Both the position numbers and the translations under genes were made by a program. A model generated the notes under the pieces. It was not told the origin of the DNA, ran no database searches, and was given only the letters and a program-made list of their open reading frames with translations. Below are positions 36,487 through 44,959 of a DNA stretch of 64,000 nt, one piece after another. The DNA comes from CAWJLS01 sp963843755 (GTDB taxonomy: Bacteria; Acidobacteriota; Thermoanaerobaculia; Multivoradales; DATKCC01): the NCBI GenBank assembly GCA_963843755.1, contig CAWJLS010000008.1, positions 400,638 to 464,637 of the forward strand. Reading direction: 5' to 3'. How positions within the stretch are numbered: the first letter of the stretch is position 1; each line of letters starts with the position of its first letter.

Positions 36487-38679
36487 ATGAGACGAGCAGC
36501 ACTTGCCCTCTGCACAGGCTTCTGTACCTGCCTCGTTGCCCTGACCGCCTGGAGCCCGGCGATGGCCGACGGCGGCGTCACCTTCAACGACATCGCCCAG
36601 GGCGGAGGTGCCGGGATCACCTTCCAGCGCACCGCCTCCCCGCGCGACGCGATCCGGTCCGCGATCCTGAACAGCACGCCGATCACCATTCCGAGCTTCG
36701 TCTTCGATGCGCGGCCCAGCAGCCCGCAGAAAGGGCACGGCGGCCCGGGTGTCGCCGTCCTCGACTACGACAACGACGGGGACGAGGACGTCTACGTCAC
36801 CAACGGTCCGGGCTCGGCCAACAGCCTGTACTCGAACCAGCTCGTCGAGACCGGGCAGGTGAGCTTCGTCGACGTGGGCCTCGCGGCGGGCGTCGACGCC
36901 ACCGCTCAGGACAGCTCGGGCGTCTGCTTCGGCGACATCGACAACGACGGCGACGAGGATCTCTACGTCCTCGGCACCGGCGAGTCGAACCTGCTGTTCG
37001 AGAACAACGGCGACGGCACGTTCACCGACATCACCAACGCCGCCGGCGCCGGCGGCCAGGACCGCCACGGCGTGGGCTGCTCGATGGGCGACGTCAACAA
37101 CGACGGCTACCTGGACATCGTGATCGCCGACACCTACGGCGGCTGCAACAACCCGACCAGCCAGGTCACCGGCGAGACCAACCCCTGCACCTGGACCGGC
37201 AGCGCGAGCGACCCGGCACAGAGCGGTTGGGAGCATCGCCAACCGGTGTTCGGCTCGGCCAACATCTACGACCAGATGGAGCAGAACATCCTGCTGGTCA
37301 ACCAGGGCGGCAACCAGTTCGTGGACGACTCCGCGGCCTCCGGCATCGAGAGCGTCTCCGGCATGTCCGGCCCCGGCCTCTCCGGTGCGGCCTTCACCTG
37401 GGCGATCGCCATGTACGACTACGACCAGGACGGCAACATCGACATCCAGAGCGCCGACAACCAGGGCTCCGCGGGCAGCCCGATCGGTCTCCACCGGATG
37501 TACCACAACGACGGTCTCGGCAACTTCACCGAGATGACCAACAACCTGACCCTGGATCAGCAGGTGGGCGGGTGGATGGGCATCGCTCCCGCCGACTTCA
37601 ACTGCGACGGGCGGATGGACTTCTTCGCCACCAACCTGGGCAGCTACCTGGGCGGCGCCGGCCTCGAGTCCCGCTGGTTCTTGCAGAACGCCGACGGCAC
37701 CTACTCTTCACCGGGCGTCGGCGCCCTGCTGCGGACCCCGTTCGGCTGGGGCACCTCGGCGTTCGACTACGACAACGACGGCGACGACGACATCATCTTC
37801 CACGGCTCGGTCGACATCACGAACCTGGTGATGGCCGACAACCCGGGCGTCTTGCTGCAGAACGACGGCAACTGCTCCGCCACCTTCAGCTACTCTCCCA
37901 CCGTCATCCAGCGGGACCACCGCCTGCGGACCGTCCACGGCGTCGCGACGGGCGACCTCAACGACGACGGCTTCTTCGACATCGTGTCGGTGTCGAGCAT
38001 CAACATCGTGCCCCCGCCGTCGTTCCTCTCCCCGGCGTCGCTGCTCGTCGGCGGCTCGATCGGCTCGATTTTCGACTCCTATTCGGGGTTCGCGAACGTC
38101 CTGACGTCGCAAGTGGTGCCGGGCTCGCTCGTGCCGGTGTCGCCGGGCCCGACCTTCCCGGACGGCGACCTGTCGCTCGACATGAACAGCGCCGACAACG
38201 GCAACCACTGGGCCAAGGTCCGGCTGGTCGGCAGCGCCGGCATCCTCCACCACGGAACCGTCAATCGCGACGGGATCGGCGCCACGGTCAGCTTCACCCC
38301 CCGCGACGGCAACACCCAGTCGCTGCCGGTTCTGGGCGGCTCGAGCTACGCTTCCCAGAACAGCCTCCAGCTCGGCTTCGGCATGGGCGACGCCGACTGG
38401 GGCACGGTCGACGTGCTGTGGCCGGGCGGTGACCGCAACCGTCTCTACGGCGTGTGGAACGGCGAGAGGGTCGTCTTCCCCCACATTCCGTGCAGCTACG
38501 ACGGGAACTGGCACAACTTCGGCCAGTACAACGCCTGCGTCGTGCACGCGCTGCAGCGCTACCGCCACCGGGGAATCATCAGCGGACTCGACTTCCTGCG
38601 GTTGAGCACCAGCGCTGCGCTGGCCTACCAGGAGGCCCAGGAGGGCAGTCACGGCGGCGGCCACCACGGGCATCACTGA
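36487..38679 (+). CDS. CRTAC1-like secreted FG-GAP/ASPIC-UnbV protein, paralogue 3
   Basis: 730-residue third paralogue: signal peptide MRRAALALCTGFCTCLVALT ending WSPAMA, FG-GAP/VCBS loops at the same places as paralogue 2, and a C-terminal ASPIC/UnbV domain (DGIGATVSF, DVLWPGGDRNRLYG). It ends in a His-rich tail (SHGGGHHGHH) not found in the other two, which could bind metal. Two ATGs overlap the start (36484 and 36487); the second keeps the 6-nt gap from GGAGAA seen in paralogue 1. A much longer open frame reaching back into paralogue 2 is an artefact of reading through its third frame. Related proteins are extracellular adhesion or matrix components; the partner here is unknown. Confidence 0.94.
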   Translation: MRRAALALCTGFCTCLVALTAWSPAMADGGVTFNDIAQGGGAGITFQRTASPRDAIRSAILNSTPITIPSFVFDARPSSPQKGHGGPGVAVLDYDNDGDEDVYVTNGPGSANSLYSNQLVETGQVSFVDVGLAAGVDATAQDSSGVCFGDIDNDGDEDLYVLGTGESNLLFENNGDGTFTDITNAAGAGGQDRHGVGCSMGDVNNDGYLDIVIADTYGGCNNPTSQVTGETNPCTWTGSASDPAQSGWEHRQPVFGSANIYDQMEQNILLVNQGGNQFVDDSAASGIESVSGMSGPGLSGAAFTWAIAMYDYDQDGNIDIQSADNQGSAGSPIGLHRMYHNDGLGNFTEMTNNLTLDQQVGGWMGIAPADFNCDGRMDFFATNLGSYLGGAGLESRWFLQNADGTYSSPGVGALLRTPFGWGTSAFDYDNDGDDDIIFHGSVDITNLVMADNPGVLLQNDGNCSATFSYSPTVIQRDHRLRTVHGVATGDLNDDGFFDIVSVSSINIVPPPSFLSPASLLVGGSIGSIFDSYSGFANVLTSQVVPGSLVPVSPGPTFPDGDLSLDMNSADNGNHWAKVRLVGSAGILHHGTVNRDGIGATVSFTPRDGNTQSLPVLGGSSYASQNSLQLGFGMGDADWGTVDVLWPGGDRNRLYGVWNGERVVFPHIPCSYDGNWHNFGQYNACVVHALQRYRHRGIISGLDFLRLSTSAALAYQEAQEGSHGGGHHGHH

Positions 38680-38739
38680 GTCCGAACCGGTGCGGGACCG
38701 GAGGTGAGCCTCTCGGTTCCGTGGTTGCATCGAGTCCAA

Positions 38740-38764
38740 GGGCGGCCTCCGGGCCGCCCTTTTT
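38740..38764 (+). terminator. Rho-independent terminator of CRTAC1 paralogue 3
   Basis: GGGCGGCC (38740-38747) pairs with GGCCGCCC (38752-38759) and is followed by five T. It nearly copies the terminators of the two upstream paralogues, so each gene was duplicated together with its leader and terminator. Confidence 0.9.
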
Positions 38765-38862
38765 CTTGCTGCCAGAACCTTTCGGCCCGCTCTTGCGTCT
38801 CTCTTCCTGGAGGCCGGTGGACGCTCCACCGCGCAGACTCCTCGAGAGACGAGGCCCCGACC

Positions 38863-39543
38863 TTGAGCCCGGAGCAGACCGAGACGCTTCTCGCGCGATG
38901 CCGTGCACACGACGAGCACGCCTGGGAGGAGCTCGTGCGCCGGTATCAAGGGAGGGTCTTCGCGGTGACGCTGCGCTACCTGCGCGACCGGGAGGAGGCG
39001 AGGGACACCGCCCAGGACGTGTTCGTGGCGCTCTACCGCAACCTCGACGGGGTGCGCGACGACCAGGCGTTTCTCGCCTGGCTGTTGCGGCTGACCAGGA
39101 ACCGCTGCCTCGACCGCCTGCGGCGTCTCGAGGCCCGGCGGTGGGATCGGGCGGTGCCGGTGGAGGAGGCCTGCGAGCTGCCGGACCCGGGCCCCGATCC
39201 CGAGGATGCCGGAGTACGCTCGGGGCGCCGGGACCTCCTCCGTCGGGCCCTGGCCCGGCTGAGCGCCGCCAGCCGCGAGCTGATCGTGCTCAAGGAGATC
39301 CGCGAGCTCAAGCTGTCGGAGATCGCCGAGCGGCTCGGCCTGCCGGTGGGCACGGTCAAGTCCAGGTCCCACCGGGCGCGGCAGGAGCTGAGCGAGGCGC
39401 TCCGCTCGATCGAGCCCGCTGCGGACGGCCCGGTCGACTCCGGGGGCGGGCCCCGGGGGAGCACCCGCCGGTGTCGCGACGGCGGTCATCCGGGCGAGAT
39501 CCCCACGCTCGGCGAGATGGACGACGCGGGAGGGTACTCATGA
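38863..39543 (+). CDS. ECF-type RNA polymerase sigma factor
   Basis: Sigma-70 family group 4 factor of about 226 residues that would direct RNA polymerase to a dedicated promoter set. Region 2 (about residues 12-82) contains AWEELVRRYQGRVFAVTLRY, AQDVFVALY and AFLAWLLRLTRNRCLDRLRR. Region 4 (about 125-180) has SRELIVLKEI and LSEIAERLGLPVGTVKSRSH with the recognition helix. A roughly 40-residue Gly/Arg-rich tail follows. I chose TTG 38863 because the preceding terminator ends at 38764 and GAGG (38851) is suitably spaced; the frame is open further upstream but would cross the terminator. The stop overlaps the ATG of the next gene (ATGA), so sigma and anti-sigma are translationally coupled. Confidence 0.88.
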   Translation: MSPEQTETLLARCRAHDEHAWEELVRRYQGRVFAVTLRYLRDREEARDTAQDVFVALYRNLDGVRDDQAFLAWLLRLTRNRCLDRLRRLEARRWDRAVPVEEACELPDPGPDPEDAGVRSGRRDLLRRALARLSAASRELIVLKEIRELKLSEIAERLGLPVGTVKSRSHRARQELSEALRSIEPAADGPVDSGGGPRGSTRRCRDGGHPGEIPTLGEMDDAGGYS

Positions 39544-40178
39544 GATGTAGAGACTTCGAACGGCATCTGGCCGGCTGGGTCGGGGAGGGGCTCACCGCCG
39601 AGGACCGGTCCGCCTGCGAGCGGCATCTCGCGACCTGTACGGGCTGCCGGGAGCTGGCGGAGCTGGCCGCCTTCGCCGCCGAGCCGGCCGACCCGGGGCC
39701 GGGATTCGTCGAGGGCGTGATGGCACGGACCGTCGGCGCCCGCCAGGCACCCCTGTCCGCCGCGGCGGCCTCGCCGGAGCCCCCGGCCGATGCGTCGCGG
39801 GCCGGCCGCAGAGGGCGGAGAGCGTGGTCGCTCGATCTCGGCAAGGGAGCCGACCTCTGGTCCCGCCTGGTCCGCCGCCCACGGTTCGCCCTGGAGGCGG
39901 CCTACGTCCTGACCCTGGTGCTCACCCCGCTCGTCGCCTGGTCCGGGGCTCCGGGGCGGACGCTGGAGCTGGTCGGCCGCGCCGGCCGGATGGGCAGCGG
40001 CGCGGTGATGACGGCGAGCCGAGGCCTGACGGAGGGGGCCGCCGAGCAGGCCGGGTGGCTGGGGACAGCGGCAGGAGCCGAGCTCCGAACCTTCGGGACC
40101 CGCCTTGCGTCCTCCATGGAGAGGGGCCGAAACGACGGCCCGCACGACCCGAACCAGAAGAAAGGGGACGCACCATGA
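39540..40178 (+). CDS. Membrane-anchored zinc-finger anti-sigma factor
   Basis: 212-residue protein with an N-terminal zf-HC2 anti-sigma domain (CRDFERHLAGW; ERHLATCTGC gives the HxxxCxxC zinc motif, residues 28-35) and one transmembrane helix about residues 122-142 (AAYVLTLVLTPLVAW). The remainder is Ala/Gly/Arg-rich with no recognised fold. The gene overlaps the sigma gene by 4 nt and the next gene by 4 nt. It is inferred to hold the upstream ECF factor at the membrane until an envelope signal releases it. Confidence 0.88.
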   Translation: MRCRDFERHLAGWVGEGLTAEDRSACERHLATCTGCRELAELAAFAAEPADPGPGFVEGVMARTVGARQAPLSAAAASPEPPADASRAGRRGRRAWSLDLGKGADLWSRLVRRPRFALEAAYVLTLVLTPLVAWSGAPGRTLELVGRAGRMGSGAVMTASRGLTEGAAEQAGWLGTAAGAELRTFGTRLASSMERGRNDGPHDPNQKKGDAP

Positions 40179-40822
40179 CCTACGACGAGACGAGCCGAGG
40201 CGATCAGGGCGGAGAGACGATGCCCGGCGCCGAGACGGCCTGGCAGGAACCTTCCCAGCACGCTGCCCAGGGCTCCACCCACAGCGCGCCGCCCGCGGCC
40301 TACGCCTCTCCCTATGCGGCGCACCAGGTGCCGGCCACCCTGGCCGACGATCCGCTCCACCGCTCGCCGCTGGTCGCCGGGCTGCTCTCCCTGGCGCCGG
40401 GGCTCGGCCAGGTCTACTGCGGCTACACGCGGCTCGGCTTCCTCCACGCCGTCGTGGTGGTGCTGATGTTCGGCTTCCTCGCCCTCGATCTGTCCGATCC
40501 GTTGTCGGCGATCGGCTCCGTCTTCCTCACCTTCTTCTGGCTCTACGGCATCGTCGACGCCTGGCGCCGCGCCGTGCTGGTCAACCAGTCGCTGCTCGGC
40601 CGGCTGCACCTCGACCTGCCCGAGGCCGTCGGCGAGCCCGGCTTCCGCGGCTCGCTCTCCGGCGGCGTCGCCCTGGTGGCCCTCGGCGCTCTGCTGCTCT
40701 CGAACACCCTGTTCCGGGTCCCCCTGGACTGGGTCGAGGACTGGTGGCCGATGGCTCTGATCGCCGTCGGTGCCTGGCTCACCTACCGGGCGGTCCGGGA
40801 CCGCAAGGGGCAGGAGGCTTAG
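40175..40822 (+). CDS. Small multi-pass membrane protein, TM2/DUF5683- and LiaF-like
   Basis: 215-residue protein whose first 60 residues are soluble and Ala/Pro/His-rich. It then has a TM2-type hairpin (LLSLAPGLGQVYCGYTRLGF; two helices about 68-125) and a pair of C-terminal helices reading like the LiaI-LiaF transmembrane region (GGVALVALGALLLSN, WWPMALIAVGAWL). It is third in the overlapping sigma/anti-sigma operon, which suggests a role in sensing or responding to envelope stress. That role is an inference from context. The TAG stop is part of a 5-bp duplication created by an adjacent MITE. Confidence 0.85.
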   Translation: MTYDETSRGDQGGETMPGAETAWQEPSQHAAQGSTHSAPPAAYASPYAAHQVPATLADDPLHRSPLVAGLLSLAPGLGQVYCGYTRLGFLHAVVVVLMFGFLALDLSDPLSAIGSVFLTFFWLYGIVDAWRRAVLVNQSLLGRLHLDLPEAVGEPGFRGSLSGGVALVALGALLLSNTLFRVPLDWVEDWWPMALIAVGAWLTYRAVRDRKGQEA

Positions 40823-40982
40823 TACACCGTGGCAGAAATGCGCTCGCATTCGGGCGCCGCCGCATCCACCCCAGCGGCGTTGCGCTCCCTGCGGCAGACC
40901 TTCGGGTATGCCTCGGTCGCGCGCCTTGCTGGGGCGGCGCCTCGGCGCCCTCGATACGTGACCGTATTTCTGCCACGGTGTA
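40823..40982. mobile_element. 160-bp MITE-like element with 5-bp target site duplication
   Basis: Terminal inverted repeats TACACCGTGGCAGAAAT (40823-40839) and ATTTCTGCCACGGTGTA (40966-40982) are perfect. The element is flanked by the direct repeat CTTAG (40818-40822 and 40983-40987), consistent with transposition and a 5-bp duplication. The interior has no open frame of note but contains complementary stretches (CCCCAGC near 40870, GCTGGGG near 40928) that would let the whole element fold back. The remaining non-coding bases up to 41126 hold nothing else I recognise. Confidence 0.8.
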
Positions 40983-41126
40983 CTTAGCGGTTCCGGTGGG
41001 CGGCGCCGCCCGATCCGCTGCGGGGCCTCGGGCACGGTAAGATCAGGGGCTCGACGCCCCACGGGTTCCTCCCGGTTCGCCCCGGGAGGGGGCCCGCGGG
41101 CGTAGACTCCCAGGTATTCGACGAGC

Positions 41127-44066
41127 ATGCCCGACGAGCCACAGCACCGCCCGGCGATCGAGGTCGACCGGGCGTTCACCCACAACCTCAAAGGCGTCTC
41201 CTGCCGGGTGCCCCACGAAGCGGTGACCGTGGTCACCGGCCCGTCCGGTGCCGGCAAGTCGTCGCTCGCCTTCGACACGATCTACGCCGAAGGGCAGCGG
41301 CGGTTCGTCGAGTCGATGTCGACCTACGTCCAGCAGTTCCTGGAGCAGATGGAGCGGCCGCCGGTCGACGAGCTTCGCAACGTCCTGCCGGCGGTGGCGA
41401 TCGAGGCCAAGAGCTCGATCCGCAACGCCCGCTCCACGGTCGGTACGATCACCGAGACCCACGATGTCCTGCGGCTGCTGTTCGCCCACCTGGGCGAGGT
41501 GCTCTGTCCGAACGGCCACGGCCCGCTGCGCCGCTACCAGCCGGAGCAGGTGGCCGCGGCGCTCGACGGCGAAGCGACGGGGGAGATGGGGGCGGCGGGG
41601 GAGCGGTTCCTGCTCGCCGTCCGCCTGCCGCGACCGAAGAAGCACGCGGACGAGAGCCTCCAGGAGCTCATCCGCCAGGGCTTCATCCGCCGGCTACGGG
41701 AGGACCGGGACGGCGAGATCGAGCGCCTGGAGCCGGGCGCCAAGTGGTTCAAGAAGCTCGATCCGATGGTCCTGGTGCTCGGCCGGTTCAAGGCGACCGG
41801 CGGCGACTTCCCGACCCGCCTGGTCGAGACCGTCGAGCAGGGCTACGCCCTCGGCGCCGGCCGGGTCGAGGCGATCGAGGACCTCGACGGCCAGGCGGAG
41901 GAGGGGCCCCGCGACCCGGCCGGAGAGCCCAGGCGGCGCATCTACTCCCGGGGCCTCATCTGCTCGAAGTGCGGTGCCACCGCCCGGACGCCCACCCCGG
42001 CGCTCTTCTCGTTCAACTCGCCGCTCGGCGCCTGCCCTGAGTGTCAGGGCTTCGGCCGGGTGATCGGCATCGACCCGGAGCGGGTGGTCCCGGACCCGAC
42101 CCGCACCCTCCAGGAGCACCCGATCGCCCCCTGGAACACCCCGGCCTACGAGGAGATGTACGAGTCGCTGTTCCGCGCCGCCGAGGTGCGGGGGGTGCCG
42201 CTCGACGTGCCGTGGAACGAGCTGTCCGAGGACGACCGGCGGTGGGTGTGGAGCGGGCGCAAGGCGGAGCGGGCCAAGCCGGGCGGCGGCTCGAAGTTCA
42301 CCGACCTGGACGGCTTCTTCCGCTGGCTCGAGCGCCGGACCTACCGGGTCCACGTGCGGGTGCTCCTGGCCCGCTACCGCGCCTACAACCCGTGCCCGTC
42401 GTGCGGCGGCGCCCGGCTCAAGCCGGAGGCGCTGGCGGTGCACCTCGAAGGGTGCGCCATCGCGGACCTCACCGCGCTGTCGGTGGAGCAGTTCCGCCAG
42501 TGGCTCGCCGACCGCCAATGGACCGAGCGCCAGCGGGAGGTGGCCGGCCACCTGATCGAGGAGCTGACCGAGCGGATCGAGGTGCTCCACCGGGTGGGGC
42601 TCGACTACCTCGCCCTCGACCGCCAGGCGCGCACCCTCTCCGGCGGCGAGACCCAGCGCATCCACCTGGCGGCGGCCCTGGGGACCGGCTTGACCAGCAC
42701 CCTCTACGTCCTGGACGAGCCGACCATCGGTCTCCATCCCCAGGATTCGGACAAGCTCCTCACCCTGCTCCACGACCTGGCGGCGGCCGGCAACACGGTC
42801 CTCGTGGTCGAGCACGACCGCACGATCATCCGCGGCGCCGACCACGTCATCGACCTGGGTCCCAAGGCCGGCGAGAACGGCGGCGAGCTGATGGTCGAGG
42901 GCACGATCGACGAGATCCTGGCCTCCGAACGCTCGCTCACCGGCCGCTACCTCGCGGCGCCTCCGCCGACCCGGGCGCGGGAGCACCTGGCCCGACATCA
43001 CCGAGAGCGGCGCAGAGAGCACTGCCAGGAGGCCCTGTCGAAAGAGCTGTCAGGCCGGCCGCGCGTCAAGATCGTCGGCGCCTCCGCCCACAACCTGCGG
43101 AACCTGACGGTCGAGCTCCCCCTGGGCTCCATGGTGGCGGTCACCGGCGTCTCCGGCTCCGGCAAGTCGAGCCTGATCGAGAACGTCCTCCACGGCACCT
43201 ACCAGCGCTCCCGCGGCGTGGTCGACGTCGAGCCCGGAGCGGTGGAGGCGATCGAAGGGCTGGACGGGCTGGGCGACGTCACCCTGGTCGACCAGAGCCC
43301 ACTCGGCCGCTCCAGCCGCTCGAACCCGGTGACCTACGTCAAGGCCTACGACGAGATCCGCAAGATCTTCGCCGGGGTGCCGGTGGCCAAGGCGAGAGGG
43401 ATCACGCCGGGCCACTTCTCGTTCAACACGGACAAGGGGCGCTGCCCGGTGTGCAAGGGCACCGGCGACACCGAGGTCGACATGCAGTTCATGGCGCCGG
43501 TGACCGTGGTCTGCGCCGAGTGCCAGGGGCGGCGGTTCAAGAAGCAGATCCTGGCGATCACCTTCCGCGGCAAGGCGATCGACGAGGTGCTGGATCTCAC
43601 GGTGGAGGAGGCGATCGAGCACTTCCACGGCCACAAGAAGCTGATCAAGCGCCTGACGGTGCTGGCGGCGGCCGGCCTCGGGTACCTGCGCCTCGGCCAG
43701 CCGACCTCGACGCTCTCGGGCGGCGAGGCCCAGCGGCTCAAGCTCGCCAGCTTCCTCGACCGGCCGAAGAAGGAGGCGCCGCGGCTCTTCCTGTTCGACG
43801 AGCCGACCACCGGCCTCCACCTCGCGGACATCGACCTGCTCTACGAGACCCTGCGCCGCCTGGTCCGCCGGGGCGATGGCGTGGTCATCGTCGAGCACGC
43901 CACCGACCTCATCGCCCGGGCCGACTGGATCGTCGACCTGGGGCCGGGCGGCGGCGCCCACGGCGGCGAGCTGCTCTACTCCGGCCCGCTCGAAGAGTTC
44001 CTGGACACCATCGACAGCCCGACGGCGGAGGAGCTCAGGAAGCACCTCCACTGGCAGCGGCAGTAG
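41127..44066 (+). CDS. UvrA-family ABC excision nuclease subunit (UvrA paralogue)
   Basis: 979-residue twin-ATPase DNA-damage recognition protein. The first Walker A is GPSGAGKSSLAFDT (about residues 38-51) and the second GVSGSGKSSL (about 674). ABC signatures are LSGGETQRIHLA and LSGGEAQRLKLA, each followed by a Walker B with LDEPTIGLH or FDEPTTGLH. Zinc-binding pairs appear at CSKCG/CPECQG, CPSCGG and CPVCKG/CAECQG, the last being the C-terminal DNA-binding finger of UvrA proteins. Length and domain order match UvrA, but the N-terminal half is divergent (NVLPAVAIEAKSSIRNARST, with SSIRNARST where UvrA1 has a TSRNPRST-type loop), so it may be a second UvrA. No uvrB or uvrC is nearby. It points toward the CSLREA pseudogene, with 24 bp between the two ends. 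Confidence 0.93.
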   Translation: MPDEPQHRPAIEVDRAFTHNLKGVSCRVPHEAVTVVTGPSGAGKSSLAFDTIYAEGQRRFVESMSTYVQQFLEQMERPPVDELRNVLPAVAIEAKSSIRNARSTVGTITETHDVLRLLFAHLGEVLCPNGHGPLRRYQPEQVAAALDGEATGEMGAAGERFLLAVRLPRPKKHADESLQELIRQGFIRRLREDRDGEIERLEPGAKWFKKLDPMVLVLGRFKATGGDFPTRLVETVEQGYALGAGRVEAIEDLDGQAEEGPRDPAGEPRRRIYSRGLICSKCGATARTPTPALFSFNSPLGACPECQGFGRVIGIDPERVVPDPTRTLQEHPIAPWNTPAYEEMYESLFRAAEVRGVPLDVPWNELSEDDRRWVWSGRKAERAKPGGGSKFTDLDGFFRWLERRTYRVHVRVLLARYRAYNPCPSCGGARLKPEALAVHLEGCAIADLTALSVEQFRQWLADRQWTERQREVAGHLIEELTERIEVLHRVGLDYLALDRQARTLSGGETQRIHLAAALGTGLTSTLYVLDEPTIGLHPQDSDKLLTLLHDLAAAGNTVLVVEHDRTIIRGADHVIDLGPKAGENGGELMVEGTIDEILASERSLTGRYLAAPPPTRAREHLARHHRERRREHCQEALSKELSGRPRVKIVGASAHNLRNLTVELPLGSMVAVTGVSGSGKSSLIENVLHGTYQRSRGVVDVEPGAVEAIEGLDGLGDVTLVDQSPLGRSSRSNPVTYVKAYDEIRKIFAGVPVAKARGITPGHFSFNTDKGRCPVCKGTGDTEVDMQFMAPVTVVCAECQGRRFKKQILAITFRGKAIDEVLDLTVEEAIEHFHGHKKLIKRLTVLAAAGLGYLRLGQPTSTLSGGEAQRLKLASFLDRPKKEAPRLFLFDEPTTGLHLADIDLLYETLRRLVRRGDGVVIVEHATDLIARADWIVDLGPGGGAHGGELLYSGPLEEFLDTIDSPTAEELRKHLHWQRQ

Positions 44067-44090
44067 CCCGGCCGAGATCGCAACCCCAGC

Positions 44091-44772
44091 TCAAGGGAGG
44101 TTCGACGGGCAGGACACCGCCTCGGAGCGGATCTCGAGGCGGGCGCCGCTCTCGACGTGGAAGCCGTCGCCCAGGACGACGGTCGGCGCCCGCAGCAGCA
44201 CGTCGGCGCCGGCCTGGAGCACGGTCGTCCCCGCGGTGATCGAGGTCTCCGACTCCTCGAGCGCCGGGGCCGCGTAGGTCGCTCCGCGCAAGGTCACCGC
44301 CGTCCGCGACCAGGAACAGGCGAAACTCGTCGGCGTCGTGGGTGCCGTCCAGGTTGCAGGTCAGAGCGGCGTCGCGCTCGATCACCGAGCCGGCGCCGAC
44401 GAGGTCGACCTCGCTGGTGATGGTCGGCAAGCCGTTGACCGACTCGTCGGAGTCCTGCGCCGACAGCGTGTGCGTCGATGCCGAGGCCAGCTCGATGGTG
44501 TCGAGGCCTGCTGTGCCCGCCGGGCAGTCCGTGTTGTCCACCTGGGCATCGGCGTTGGCGTTGGCGTTGTGGATGGCCTCAACCAGCGAGCACACGCCGT
44601 TGGCCGCCACGGCCACCTCGGCGTCGGCGACGGCGAGGTTCGCGCCCTCGGCGGCGCCTGCGGCGGTGAGCAGTTGGGTCGCCACGATGGCGCTCCAGAC
44701 GGCCGGTCGGAAGATCTCGGCGCGGACGCGGTCCGAGAGGGTGGGTTGGGTGCTCGCCGGGTCCCAGGACAT
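44091..44772 (-). pseudogene. Frameshifted CSLREA-domain secreted protein remnant
   Basis: ATG 44772 has an AGGAGA SD and opens a protein with a hydrophobic segment (AVWSAIVATQLLTAAGAA) and a CSLREA-type domain (NGVCSLVEAIHNANANAD, then DCPAGTAGLDTIELA). After LFLVADGGD the reading continues sensibly only in another frame (TLRGATYAAPALEESETS to GDGFHVESGARLEIRSE, stop 44091), the usual C-terminal decoration of such surface proteins. A frameshift or small deletion near 44290-44300 therefore breaks the gene, and the middle is far shorter than in intact CSLREA proteins. A sequencing error could also give the shift. Confidence 0.65.
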
Positions 44773-44959
44773 GAGCGTCTCCTGATCGGGGGTCCGCGGG
44801 GCGGTCGGTGACCCAGACCGCCCGTTGCCCCGGGTCGAAGAAGTGGGCTGCGCTGTCGACGTGACCGAGCCCATGTCGCGCGCGCCGCCGGGTCCGATCG
44901 GGCGCCCGGCGCTGGAGCGCGCAGAGGCTTCCATCTCGAGGTTTCGTTAGGATGGACAG

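Noticed and set aside
35134..38679. Single 1181-residue plus-strand frame spanning CRTAC1 paralogues 2 and 3
   Set aside because: Its first third is an out-of-frame reading of paralogue 2 that crosses the terminator. Paralogue 3 has its own SD and signal peptide.
31589..38679. CRISPR or satellite repeats in the CRTAC1 region
   Set aside because: The repetition is of protein FG-GAP loops and whole-gene paralogues, without uniform spacers.
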